Shown here: positions 1-7,056 of the stretch, piece by piece
Layout: each line of letters opens with the position of its first letter
Position numbering within the stretch: the first letter of the stretch is position 1
Assembly (NCBI GenBank): GCA_964365025.1
Contig: CAYIOJ010000024.1
Span: forward strand, 1 to 14,120
From: UBA10003 sp964365025
GTDB lineage: Bacteria; Patescibacteriota; Patescibacteriia; Magasanikbacterales; UBA10003
DNA: 14,120 nt
Direction of reading: 5' to 3'
Notes under the pieces: model-generated
Database searches by the model: none
What the model saw: the letters and a program-made list of their open reading frames with translations, nothing else
Told to the model about the DNA's origin: nothing
Made by a program: the position numbers and the translations under genes

Positions 1-17
1 CGGTCTTTTGTTTGTGG

Positions 18-23
18 TAAAAT
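18..23 (+). promoter_or_regulatory. Possible extended -10 element upstream of gap
   Basis: TAAAAT at 18-23 is preceded by TGG at 15-17, giving an extended -10 (TGn-TAAAAT). The matching -35 would lie just outside the window, so only half the promoter can be judged. It sits about 90 nt before the gap start, and a transcript from here would begin with the palindromic pair at 35-101. Weak call. Confidence 0.3.
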
Positions 24-34
24 ACACACAACAA

Positions 35-101
35 GTCATCCCGAACTTGTTTCGGGATCTTATCAAAATTAACAGAGATGCTGAAACAAGTTCAGCATGA
101 C
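35..101. repeat. Pair of related palindromic repeat units in inverted orientation
   Basis: Unit 1 (35-60) folds as ATCCCGAA/TTCGGGAT around a short loop. Unit 2 (76-101) folds as ATGCTGAA/TTCAGCAT. The reverse complement of unit 2 is nearly the same as unit 1. The differing stem bases co-vary (CCC/GGG in one unit, GCT/AGC in the other), so pairing is kept while sequence changes. This looks like a dispersed REP/MITE-like intergenic palindrome, placed just before gap, where it could also form hairpins in the leader RNA. Its flanking GTCAT...ATCT edges resemble the GTCATCCCC palindromes near 5451 and 6362. Confidence 0.75.
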
Positions 102-112
102 ATTTTTAAAAT

Positions 113-1114
113 ATGAATATCGCAATCAACGGTTTTGGCCGGATTGGCCGAGCAGCTTTCAAAGCAGGGTTTGGCCAGGCGAAAATTAAAATCGTCGGCG
201 TAAATGATTTGACCGACACGAAAACTTTGGCTCATCTTTTGCAACACGACACGGCGTATCACAAATGGGAGCATGAAGTAAAGTTTGACGAGAAAAATTT
301 GATTGTGGATGGGCAAAAGATTCCGGTGTTTGCGGAAAAAGATCCGGCTGTTTTGCCCTGGGGAAAATTAAAAGTTGATGTGGTGATTGAAAGCACCGGC
401 AAATTCACGAAAAAAGAAAGAGCCGAATTGCATTTGAAAGCCGGCGCGAAAAAAGTGGTATTGTCAGCTCCTGCCAAAGGCGGCGGCGTGCCAACCTATG
501 TGCGCGGTGTAAATTGCGCCAAAGTTCCCAATGAAAAATCTTTGGTTATTAATAACGCGTCTTGCACTACCAATTCTCTCGCGCCTGTAATGGCAGTGTT
601 ACACGAAAAGTTTGGCGTTCGCAAGGCGATTATGAGCACAGTGCATGGCTATACTAATGATCAGAATTTACAAGACGGGCCGCATAAGGATTTGCGTCGA
701 GCGCGCGCCGCAGCTGAAAATATTATTCCCACCACCACCGGAGCGGCCATTGCTGTCACCGAGGTCATGCCTGATTTGGCCGGAGTTTTTGATGGTGTGG
801 CGTTTCGCGTGCCGGTGCCGGTGGTTTCCCTGTCTGATATTACTGTGGTTTTGAAAAAGAAAGCGACTATGGCTGAAATAAATGATGCTATGGTTGCGGC
901 ATCCAAAACAGCGCGATTTAAAAATGTGCTGGCAGTTACAAATGAGCCATTGGTGTCTTCGGATTTTGTGGGCAACACTTATTCCACCATTGTGGATTTG
1001 CCTCTAACCAAGGTGGTGGACGGCGATTTGGTAAAAGTCGTGGCTTGGTATGATAATGAAATGGGTTACGCCCATCGCCTGATTGAAATTTGTTTACTAT
1101 ATGCCGGAAAATAG
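113..1114 (+). CDS. gap: Glyceraldehyde-3-phosphate dehydrogenase, type I
   Basis: Cytosolic glycolytic enzyme that oxidises and phosphorylates glyceraldehyde-3-phosphate to 1,3-bisphosphoglycerate with NAD. The 333-residue product has normal family length. Visible features are the N-terminal Rossmann motif INGFGRIGR, the acidic residue of VNDLTD (Asp32, usual for NAD preference), the active-site ASCTTN with catalytic Cys151, the partner His178 in STVHGYT, the S-loop RRARAAAENIIPTTTGAA and the C-terminal WYDNEMGYA. The start at 113 gives the canonical MNIAINGFGR; no clear ribosome binding site precedes it. Its 3' end overlaps the next gene by 14 nt. With pgk, gpmI and eno in the same window it forms a lower-glycolysis set. 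Identification is secure. Confidence 0.98.
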   Translation: MNIAINGFGRIGRAAFKAGFGQAKIKIVGVNDLTDTKTLAHLLQHDTAYHKWEHEVKFDEKNLIVDGQKIPVFAEKDPAVLPWGKLKVDVVIESTGKFTKKERAELHLKAGAKKVVLSAPAKGGGVPTYVRGVNCAKVPNEKSLVINNASCTTNSLAPVMAVLHEKFGVRKAIMSTVHGYTNDQNLQDGPHKDLRRARAAAENIIPTTTGAAIAVTEVMPDLAGVFDGVAFRVPVPVVSLSDITVVLKKKATMAEINDAMVAASKTARFKNVLAVTNEPLVSSDFVGNTYSTIVDLPLTKVVDGDLVKVVAWYDNEMGYAHRLIEICLLYAGK

Positions 1115-2312
1115 TTGGAAATCACAGTTTCCATTTTTAACGCAAGAAAAAAATGGCCAGCCGCTGGTGTATTTTGACAATGCCTGCATGACGCCGTGCC
1201 CTGTGAAGGTGTTGGAGGCAGTGGAAAAGTATAACAAAGAGTTTTTCAGTTGCGGCGGGCGGAGTAATACGCATTTTGGCAGGCAGGTGGATAATAAAGT
1301 GGAAGAAGCACGGGAATTGGCGGCCAAATTTATTAACGCCAATACTTCGAGCGAAATTATTTTTACAAAAAATACCACAGAGGGAATAAATTTGGTGGCG
1401 CGCGGGCTGGATTTGAAAACTGGCGAACGAGTGTTGGTGTCTGATCGCGAACACAATTCCAATTTGATTGTTTGGCAGGTTTTGCAAAAAGAACGCGGAA
1501 TCGAGTTGGTTATTTTGCCGTCCAAAAGCGATGAAACATTTGATTTAGCAGGTTTGGAGTCCGAATTGCAAAAAGAAATCAAACTTGTTTCTGTTGTTTA
1601 TTCTTCCAATTTAGACGGCTATACTTTGCCAATTGAGGAAATTGTAAAATTGGCGCGTAAATATGACGCGTTGGTAATGTTGGATGGGGCGCAGGCAGTG
1701 CCGCACCACGCAATAAATGTTAAAAAACTCGGAGTGGATTGGTTGGCTTTTTCCGGACACAAAATGATGGCGCCGTCAGGAACAGGCATATTGTACGGCC
1801 GTTTGGCGCATTTGAAAAATTTATCGCCATTGCTATACGGTGGGCATTCTGTAAAAGATAGCCGCTACGATGCGCGTGAAATGGAAGATGTTCCGGCGCG
1901 GTTTGAAGCCGGATTGCAAAATTACGGTGGCATTATCGGCTTGGGCGAAGCGATAAAGTTTATCAAGCAAGTCGGTTTCGATTTTATTGCCAAGCAAGAA
2001 TTTGAACTGAATTATTTTATCACTCGGGAATTAAAACAAATGGGCGGGGTGAGTTTTGTAGGAGTGGATGATCCCAAAGCCCGCGGAGGTATTGTTAATT
2101 TTTATCATGAAAAAATGGACAGCCACCAATTGGCTATTTTCTTGGATGAATCAGCAAACATTTTGACACGCTCGGGGCGGCATTGCGTGCATTCTTGGTA
2201 CAATAATCGTCATGTTAAGGACTCCATCCGCGCCTCGTTCTATTTTTACAACACCATTGACGAAGCGGAAAAATTAATTTTCGCGCTTAAAAAAATTCTG
2301 GGTTTAGTGTAA
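1101..2312 (+). CDS. sufS: Class V aminotransferase, group II cysteine desulfurase (SufS/CsdA type)
   Basis: PLP enzyme that takes sulfur from cysteine to give alanine and an enzyme-bound persulfide, feeding Fe-S cluster and thio-cofactor synthesis. With the ATG at 1101 the product has 403 residues, typical of SufS. Seen: YFDNACMTPCP near the N-terminus, His118 in DREHNSN, Asp195 in LDGAQ, the PLP lysine Lys221 in FSGHKMMAPSGTG, and Cys362 in the RSGRHCVHS loop, which matches the persulfide cysteine of SufS (RxGxHC). A TTG at 1083 would add six residues and overlap gap further; ATG at 1101 is preferred. No SufU, SufE or scaffold gene is next to it, so its acceptor is unknown. A group II isomer such as CsdA or a selenocysteine lyase cannot be excluded. 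Confidence 0.88.
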   Translation: MPENSWKSQFPFLTQEKNGQPLVYFDNACMTPCPVKVLEAVEKYNKEFFSCGGRSNTHFGRQVDNKVEEARELAAKFINANTSSEIIFTKNTTEGINLVARGLDLKTGERVLVSDREHNSNLIVWQVLQKERGIELVILPSKSDETFDLAGLESELQKEIKLVSVVYSSNLDGYTLPIEEIVKLARKYDALVMLDGAQAVPHHAINVKKLGVDWLAFSGHKMMAPSGTGILYGRLAHLKNLSPLLYGGHSVKDSRYDAREMEDVPARFEAGLQNYGGIIGLGEAIKFIKQVGFDFIAKQEFELNYFITRELKQMGGVSFVGVDDPKARGGIVNFYHEKMDSHQLAIFLDESANILTRSGRHCVHSWYNNRHVKDSIRASFYFYNTIDEAEKLIFALKKILGLV

Positions 2313-2318
2313 TATACT
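2313..2318 (+). promoter_or_regulatory. Possible -10 box before the envelope cassette
   Basis: TATACT directly follows the sufS stop codon and lies 23 nt before the ATG at 2342. No convincing -35 element sits 16-18 nt upstream (the region is a poly-A tract). Could give a short-leader transcript for the 2342-4251 cassette. Confidence 0.3.
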
Positions 2319-2341
2319 ATTGAGGCCACAAAAATTTGATT

Positions 2342-3313
2342 ATGACTAAGTCGATCCGATTAAAATTATTGAAAATAAAATACAGTGGCGATTCCATCGG
2401 CGACGATATTCGCGTTGAAATTGGAATATTAGATCAATTTTTGCGCGTTGACAAGATAATTAAAGTCGGCATGACAACAGAAATCAATAAAGAAATAGGC
2501 AGATTTGAAACAGACCAAAAGTTATTTAAAACCGACGCGCGAATTACTGTTATTGAAAAAGACACGCTATTTAACGATGTCGGGGGTGTTTTTGAAAATA
2601 TAAAAATTGACACAAACATCTCGAAACCGCAGCTATTCGTTTATCAAATTCAAATAAAAGAGACTCGTTCGGTTTTGGGAAAATTTTGGGGAAAGAAAAT
2701 CGCTAATTTTGAAATAACATTGGAGGCGAATATAGAAGACGCCGCGCAATATATTTCAGAAGGAAAGAACGGATGGCTTAACGCAAAATTTGAAGATAAT
2801 AAATTTGTAGAATCTTTGCCAGTATATTTAAAAGTAAAATCAGAAGGAATTGGCCATGGACGAGAATATTTTACAATTTTAGAAGGCGCGTATCGCGACA
2901 GACGCGCCTCTATTAAACTCGGAGACAACGGTTCATCTAATTTGATATCAGATATTCAACACGAGCCGGAAGCGCGCGCCGCTTATTCCATATTCAAAAA
3001 GACATTTACTTTAAACGGCAAAAAATACACGGCTGTTGATTATAAAAATGCGCCTTGGAAAAAAGGATTGTATGATATTGAAATTCCGGATTATCCTCAT
3101 TCAGGCGGGGCAAGATATGAAAAAGAGGCGCCAAGAGCTAAAACTTGGTTTAGGATCGGACACGATGGAGAAAGATATTTGCATACCGGCGGCCAGTCGC
3201 TCGGGTGTATAACTGTCATTGAAATCACTCGCTGGGAGGAGATTTATAACATTTTAATCAAGGCACGCAAGGGCGACTCCATGAGTGTCGGCATATTGGA
3301 GGTAATTGATTGA
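2342..3313 (+). CDS. Putative YkuD-like L,D-transpeptidase-fold protein with a long unassigned N-terminus
   Basis: 323 residues from ATG 2342 (TTG at 2336 would add two). The first roughly 230 residues are beta-rich and charged, with no domain I recognise and no signal peptide or TM segment. The C-terminal part (about 240-323) runs KGLYDIEIPD, then FRIGHDG (His274), then YLHTGGQSLGCITV (His281, Cys289). The S-x-G-C-I core after a histidine resembles the catalytic motif of YkuD/L,D-transpeptidases and related murein-acting folds, where Cys is the nucleophile. This suggests peptidoglycan cross-linking or cleavage, but the usual export signal is missing. It could instead be an effector-like or phage-like murein enzyme. 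The next gene starts one base after its stop, which suggests co-translation. Confidence 0.5.
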   Translation: MTKSIRLKLLKIKYSGDSIGDDIRVEIGILDQFLRVDKIIKVGMTTEINKEIGRFETDQKLFKTDARITVIEKDTLFNDVGGVFENIKIDTNISKPQLFVYQIQIKETRSVLGKFWGKKIANFEITLEANIEDAAQYISEGKNGWLNAKFEDNKFVESLPVYLKVKSEGIGHGREYFTILEGAYRDRRASIKLGDNGSSNLISDIQHEPEARAAYSIFKKTFTLNGKKYTAVDYKNAPWKKGLYDIEIPDYPHSGGARYEKEAPRAKTWFRIGHDGERYLHTGGQSLGCITVIEITRWEEIYNILIKARKGDSMSVGILEVID

Positions 3314-3314
3314 T

Positions 3315-3845
3315 ATGAAACAGTTTCTTCTTCATAAAATAACAATCTTTTCCATTCTTTTAACAATAACATTTATAGCTATTGGTATAATTGTCTTGCA
3401 AAGATATCCATTCGGAGTTAAAAAATACAAAACAATTACTCTAGGTATGCCGGCAGCGGAAAAGGCCGGCGATCATATTATATGGGCGCCTCCTTATGAT
3501 CGAGTTCCGGAAGAATCAAAATTTTTTGTATATTCGCTTGGCGATGAGTCTATGTGTATCAGGTCGGATTGCGGCATTGGTGGATATTTTGTGGAATGTC
3601 TTGGCGGGTGGATTTCGGGATATAAAGATATAGGAGAAGTGTTTGATTATGGATTGAGTGATGTTGGAGTGGATATTGATAAACAAAAAGTCATTACGAT
3701 TGCAGACAAAGACGCCCAAATTGTTGGTATCTATCCCGGCGCGCGTATCAGAAATTTGCCGTACATTTTACGCAATCATCGTAACTTGATGCCAGATGAT
3801 GTATTTAAAGGATGTTCTGATCTATTACCAAGAAGATGGAATTAA
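3315..3845 (+). CDS. Membrane-anchored hypothetical protein with conserved-looking cysteines
   Basis: 176 residues, family not recognised. One N-terminal hydrophobic stretch (about residues 8-28, ITIFSILLTITFIAIGIIVL) follows a short basic end, so it is either a signal anchor or an uncleaved signal; the rest is soluble and presumably outside. Four cysteines (MCIRSDC, VECLGG, KGCSD) could form disulfides there. ATG 3315 lies one base after the upstream stop, and GGAGG at 3298-3302 is inside the upstream gene, 12 nt away, consistent with translational coupling. Its pairing with the L,D-transpeptidase-like gene suggests a partner, anchor or inhibitor of that protein. This is inference from position only. 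Confidence 0.7.
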   Translation: MKQFLLHKITIFSILLTITFIAIGIIVLQRYPFGVKKYKTITLGMPAAEKAGDHIIWAPPYDRVPEESKFFVYSLGDESMCIRSDCGIGGYFVECLGGWISGYKDIGEVFDYGLSDVGVDIDKQKVITIADKDAQIVGIYPGARIRNLPYILRNHRNLMPDDVFKGCSDLLPRRWN

Positions 3846-3855
3846 CTAAAAAATT

Positions 3856-4251
3856 ATGATTTGTTTAGCCGCGTTTATCGTTTTCGCGATTTTGGGAATT
3901 TTTTCAGCCACACATCGCCGTTTGGCCAAAGAGGCCTTTTGGTGCGTTCTGCGCCGCGTATCGTTTAGGCCGTGCCAAGCCAGTATCGGCGAAATTTTAA
4001 AAGGCAAAATTGTGGGCTGGTTGTTGCGTCGTCAGAGCCGCTGGGCCGGATGGGTGCATAAATATTTTGAAGTTTTTTCTTGGATTTTTGTCGTCATTAC
4101 TTTGGTCTCCACTTTTTACACTGTCAAAGGCGCGTACTATTACGCTCGCTATGGCACCTGCAATCCGGAACATCCGGAGCAGTGCCTCATTAGCACACAA
4201 GCGGCTTTGGAAAAAGGTATTAAAAATCCATATTATTGCAATGATAAATAG
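3856..4251 (+). CDS. Conserved two-TM protein of unknown function
   Basis: 131 residues. An N-terminal hydrophobic segment (about 2-18, AAFIVFAILGIFSATHR), a central basic region with Cys-containing stretch LAKEAFWCVLRRVSFRPC, then a second TM (about 70-90, YFEVFSWIFVVITLVSTF), and a C-terminal part with cysteines (GTCNPEHPEQC, YYCND). From memory the pattern HRRLAKEAF..C..R.V..RPC followed by KYFE..SWIF recurs in an uncharacterised membrane family of archaea and CPR bacteria, some members having a longer N-terminus. The paired cysteines make a redox or thiol role in the membrane imaginable but unproven. Start ATG 3856 has no SD. The stop is next to, or overlaps, the pgk start. Confidence 0.75.
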   Translation: MICLAAFIVFAILGIFSATHRRLAKEAFWCVLRRVSFRPCQASIGEILKGKIVGWLLRRQSRWAGWVHKYFEVFSWIFVVITLVSTFYTVKGAYYYARYGTCNPEHPEQCLISTQAALEKGIKNPYYCNDK

Positions 4252-4252
4252 T

Positions 4253-5440
4253 ATGCACTCAATCAAGCAAGCCAAAGATTTAGCAGGAAAAAAAGTATTG
4301 GTGCGGGTTGATTTTAATGTGCGTGTGAATAAAAACGGAGAGGTTGATAATGATGAGGCGTTTAAAATTGAAGCGGTTTTGCCAACAATTAAATTTTTAT
4401 TAGAAAAAAAAGCAAAAATAATTTTAATGTCACATTTGGGCAGGCCAAAAGGAAAAGTCGTTCCGGAACTGAAATTGGACGCGGCGGCCGATCATCTTTC
4501 AAAACTTTTAAAAAAATTGGTGAAAAAAACTTCGGGTGTGGTTGGTTTGGCGGTGGAAAAAGAAGTTACCAAATTGAAAAACGGCGAGATTTTAGTGTTG
4601 GAAAATGTGCGGTTTGCAAAAGGGGAAGAAGAAAATGATAAAAAATTTATCAAGGACTTGGCAAAATTGGGAGATATTTTTGTAAATGACGCTTTTGGAG
4701 TTTGTCATCGCGAAGCCGCGTCTGTTTCCGGCGTTGCCAGATTACTCCCGTCCTATGCCGGATTGCTATTGGAAGCGGAAGTGTCGGCTTTGGAAAAAGT
4801 AATGGTCAAACCCAAAAAACCATTGTTAGTAATAATGGGCGGATTGAAATTTGAAACAAAATTACCGGTGATTGAGAAATTATTGCCAAAAGCGGATAAA
4901 ATTTTGTTGGGCGGTGGACTGGCCAGCACCTGCTTCAAAGCCATGGGTTACGGCGTTGGGGATTCTTTGGTTGATGATGAATTTTTGCCGTTGGCCAAGA
5001 AAATCGCGAAGAATAAAAAGATTTTACTGCCTTTGGACTTGATTGTCGGAACAAAAGAAGGCGGATGTGATTTTCATCATTTGCCTGTGCCGACCAAACC
5101 GTGCAATTTGTTTGATTCGCCTCTGGCAATTTATGATATTGGGCCGGAAACAATTCAGACTTGGTCAAAATTTGTTAATAAAGCCCAAACATTGATTTGG
5201 AATGGGCCTTTGGGAAATTTTGAACAGCCGCCGTACAATCACGGCACTATTTCTATGGCGCGGTTGATTGCCGCGCGTTCCAAAGGCCGAGCGTTTGGCG
5301 TGGTAGGCGGAGGCGAAACCATCGCGGCTTTGCGCCAGAGCAAGATGTCGGAATACATTGACCATGTGTCCACCGGCGGCGGAGCCATGCTGGAATTTTT
5401 GGCCGGCAAGAAATTGCCCGGGATTGAGGCGTTGAAATGA
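4253..5440 (+). CDS. pgk: Phosphoglycerate kinase
   Basis: Cytosolic enzyme making ATP and 3-phosphoglycerate from 1,3-bisphosphoglycerate. 395 residues, normal length. Seen in order: VRVDFNVRV (Asp20, Asn22), SHLGRPKGK (61-68), LENVRF with Arg120, NDAFGVCHR, the hinge/nucleotide region IMGGLKFETKLPVIE, LLGGGLASTC, IWNGPLGNFE, VVGGGETIAAL and STGGGAMLEFLAG. The usual GG(A/S)KV(S/G)DK is changed to GGLKFETK, a mild departure. ATG 4253 gives a standard N-terminus; ATG 4241 would add MINS and overlap the upstream gene. An open frame extending upstream to 4010 overlaps that gene and is not used. The last 12 codons are duplicated, almost exactly, at the end of the downstream Bro-N gene. Confidence 0.98.
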   Translation: MHSIKQAKDLAGKKVLVRVDFNVRVNKNGEVDNDEAFKIEAVLPTIKFLLEKKAKIILMSHLGRPKGKVVPELKLDAAADHLSKLLKKLVKKTSGVVGLAVEKEVTKLKNGEILVLENVRFAKGEEENDKKFIKDLAKLGDIFVNDAFGVCHREAASVSGVARLLPSYAGLLLEAEVSALEKVMVKPKKPLLVIMGGLKFETKLPVIEKLLPKADKILLGGGLASTCFKAMGYGVGDSLVDDEFLPLAKKIAKNKKILLPLDLIVGTKEGGCDFHHLPVPTKPCNLFDSPLAIYDIGPETIQTWSKFVNKAQTLIWNGPLGNFEQPPYNHGTISMARLIAARSKGRAFGVVGGGETIAALRQSKMSEYIDHVSTGGGAMLEFLAGKKLPGIEALK

Positions 5441-5484
5441 CAACGCAGTTGTCATCCCCGCGGAAGCGGGAATCCAGAATTATG
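5405..5484 (+). repeat. Direct repeat copy 1: pgk 3' end plus palindrome
   Basis: 80 bp covering the last 12 codons of pgk (GKKLPGIEALK plus stop), then CAACGCAGTT, a GTCATCCCCGC palindrome and CAGAATTATG. Compared by eye with 6316-6395 it matches at 74 of 80 positions, with four of the six differences inside the palindrome. Sequence upstream and downstream of both copies is unrelated, so the edges are sharp. The two copies flank the Bro-N gene 911 bp apart. Confidence 0.95.
5451..5475. repeat. REP-like palindrome (copy 1)
   Basis: GTCATCCCCGC-GGAA-GCGGGAATC forms a hairpin with a CCCGC/GCGGG core and one outer mismatch. This is a widespread style of dispersed bacterial palindrome. It can be translated in frame as part of an N-terminal extension from ATG 5437 (SSPRKRES). 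Confidence 0.8.
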
Positions 5485-6351
5485 TTTAAAATTTCTACTA
5501 TGACAGAGCAGCAAAATCAAAATTATCACATTGCTTTGTTTAAAGGCAAAAAAATTAGAAAAACGCTTTATCAAAAAGAGTGGTGGTTTGTAGTTAATGA
5601 TGTGGTGGAAGCTCTTGTTGCATCAGTCAATGTTTCAGATTATATTAAAAAAATTAGGCTAAGAGATGAGGAATTATCAAAAGGGTGGGGACAAATTGTC
5701 ACCCCCCTTTGGGTAGAAACTACAGGCGGTCGACAGCAGATGAATTGCGCCAATACTGAAGGTATGTTTCGTATTATTCAATCCATTCCTTCACCAAAAG
5801 CCGAACCATTAAAACGCTGGCTGGCTAAAGTAGGGTACGAACGCATCCAAGAAATTGAAAATCCTGAATTGGCGACAAAGAGGACAAAGTTGCTTTACAA
5901 ACTCAAGGGCTACCCTGATGACTGGATTGAAAAAAGAATGCGCGGCATTGCCGTGCGCGAGGAATTGACCGATGAATGGCAAAAACGAGGTGCTCAAGAG
6001 CAAAAAGATTACGAAATTTTAACCGCGGAAATATCCAAAGCGACTTTTGGCATTACGCCGTCGGAATACAAAAAAGTAAAAGGTCTAAAGCGCCATAACT
6101 TGCGCGGCCACATGGATGATTTTGAACTGATTTTAACAATGCTCGGAGAAAAAACAACAACTGAAATACATCGGACTAATGATTCAAAAGGCGTGTCGCG
6201 TCTAAAAGACGACGCCAGAGTGGGCGGACAAATCGCCGGCACGGCCAGAAAACAAATTGAAAGAAAAATTGGACGCCCGATTGTGTCAAGTAAAAACTTT
6301 TTGCAGAATAAAAGTGGAAAGAAATTGCCGGGGATTGAGGCGTTGAAATGA
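5482..6351 (+). CDS. Bro-N domain protein, antirepressor / DinD-like
   Basis: About 289 residues from ATG 5482; ATG 5500 (MTEQQNQ) and ATG 5437, which overlaps the pgk stop as ATGA, are alternatives. The N-terminal domain (HIALFKGKKIRK, EWWFVVNDVVEAL, DYIKKIRLRDEEL, QQMNCANTEGMFRII, PLKRWLAKVG) is the Bro-N fold of phage antirepressors and DNA-damage-inducible protein D. The C-terminal part (YPDDWIEKRMRGIAVREELTDEW, FGITPSEYKKVKG, LRGHMDDFELILTMLGE) is the typical second domain of the chromosomal members. Presumed DNA-binding regulator with phage ancestry. Oddity: its last 11 residues, GKKLPGIEALK, and stop are those of PGK, so its natural C-terminus has been replaced or extended by recombination with the pgk end. 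Confidence 0.85.
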   Translation: MFKISTMTEQQNQNYHIALFKGKKIRKTLYQKEWWFVVNDVVEALVASVNVSDYIKKIRLRDEELSKGWGQIVTPLWVETTGGRQQMNCANTEGMFRIIQSIPSPKAEPLKRWLAKVGYERIQEIENPELATKRTKLLYKLKGYPDDWIEKRMRGIAVREELTDEWQKRGAQEQKDYEILTAEISKATFGITPSEYKKVKGLKRHNLRGHMDDFELILTMLGEKTTTEIHRTNDSKGVSRLKDDARVGGQIAGTARKQIERKIGRPIVSSKNFLQNKSGKKLPGIEALK

Positions 6352-6395
6352 CAACGCAGTTGTCATCCCCGCGAAGGCGGGGATACAGAATTATG
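6316..6395 (+). repeat. Direct repeat copy 2: pgk 3' end plus palindrome
   Basis: Second copy of the 80-bp repeat. It supplies the C-terminal codons and stop of the Bro-N gene, then the palindrome, then the ATG of the small ORF that follows. In both copies the terminal ATG is the likely start of the next gene, so the repeat carries a gene end and a gene start. Confidence 0.95.
6362..6384. repeat. REP-like palindrome (copy 2)
   Basis: ATCCCCGC-GAAG-GCGGGGAT is a perfect 8-bp stem with a four-base loop. It is a better palindrome than copy 1, which has a mismatch. In-frame translation from ATG 6348 would read SSPRRRGY. Confidence 0.85.
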
Positions 6396-6554
6396 AATAA
6401 TTCACGAAAAAAAACCGCTCAAGAAATTCAGGATGATATTTTTAGAAAAATGCCGTTTGAGCGGAAAATCAATCTGCTTGGAAAATTTTCGCGTTTTTGC
6501 AGGGATTTATCACAGCTACGCACAAACGACGAGATGTTTCAAGACAAAAATTAG
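6393..6554 (+). CDS. Small helical hypothetical protein (53 aa)
   Basis: MNNSRKKTAQEIQDDIFRKM, then a charged helical stretch FERKINLLGKFSRFCRDLSQ and a short polar tail. From memory, small proteins of the form KTAxEIQxxIFxxMxxxxKI are common in CPR bacteria, often beside nucleotidyltransferase or toxin-antitoxin genes. No such partner follows here. ATG 6393 is at the end of the direct repeat. An upstream ATG at 6348, overlapping the Bro-N stop as ATGA, would add 15 residues encoded by the palindrome. Could be an orphan antitoxin-like remnant; function unknown. Confidence 0.5.
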   Translation: MNNSRKKTAQEIQDDIFRKMPFERKINLLGKFSRFCRDLSQLRTNDEMFQDKN

Positions 6555-6581
6555 ATATTTTTCAAATGTTGGGAAAAATAT
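6555..6581 (+). terminator. A+T-rich hairpin after the small ORF, possible weak terminator
   Basis: ATATTTTTC (6555-6563) pairs with GAAAAATAT (6573-6581), 9 bp, loop AAATGTTGG, followed by TTTAATTT. It begins right after the stop codon. The stem is almost all A-U, so termination would be weak. Confidence 0.35.
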
Positions 6582-6651
6582 TTTAATTTAACGATAGTTG
6601 TGTAGTATCAATAAAATATAACCCTTCAGTTTTTAAATTAAAACAAAAAAT

Positions 6652-6969
6652 ATGAATAATTTGCCGACAACAAATATAAAAAAGAGATTCATAACTAAAT
6701 CTTTAATGTTCTTTGGGATTTTTTTTGTCCTAAATGTTATGATATTGTTAGGGTTGACCCATCTTTATCGTCCCGTCCTCCTCACAAAGAACAATGTTTT
6801 AAGTATAGATTTCCTAAAAGTAATCAGTATCCCGTTCCTAATAGCGTTAATACCCGCGTTTATTGTAAATATCTCCCCAAATAAAAAAATAATAATAATT
6901 CTAATTGTTTTATTTTATGTATTATTTAGTAATGAAATTCGCATTAACACCAATGTGTTGTTCAGTTAA
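6652..6969 (+). CDS. Small multi-pass membrane protein, unknown function
   Basis: 105 residues, very hydrophobic, with about three TM segments (roughly 17-37, 54-72 and 78-94) and a short basic N-terminus (NIKKRFITK). No family recognised. A+T-rich codon use, more so than the glycolytic genes around it. The start at 6652 follows a poly-A tract without SD. It lies in a locally A+T-rich stretch (6555-7056) between the repeat-flanked gene and the SIMPL gene, and could be acquired or fast-evolving. Confidence 0.55.
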   Translation: MNNLPTTNIKKRFITKSLMFFGIFFVLNVMILLGLTHLYRPVLLTKNNVLSIDFLKVISIPFLIALIPAFIVNISPNKKIIIILIVLFYVLFSNEIRINTNVLFS

Positions 6970-7056
6970 AATTTGAGAATAAATAGGTTAAAAGAAAGGA
7001 TATTTTTTTATCATTTAATTTTTATATTATTGCAAATTATTATTAATTTTAATCAT

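Noticed and set aside
1083..1100. TTG start for the cysteine desulfurase
   Set aside because: Adds six non-homologous residues and enlarges the overlap with gap; an ATG follows at 1101.
4010..4252. Upstream extension of the pgk reading frame
   Set aside because: Overlaps the conserved two-TM gene in another frame and adds residues absent from all PGKs; ATG 4253 gives the standard N-terminus.
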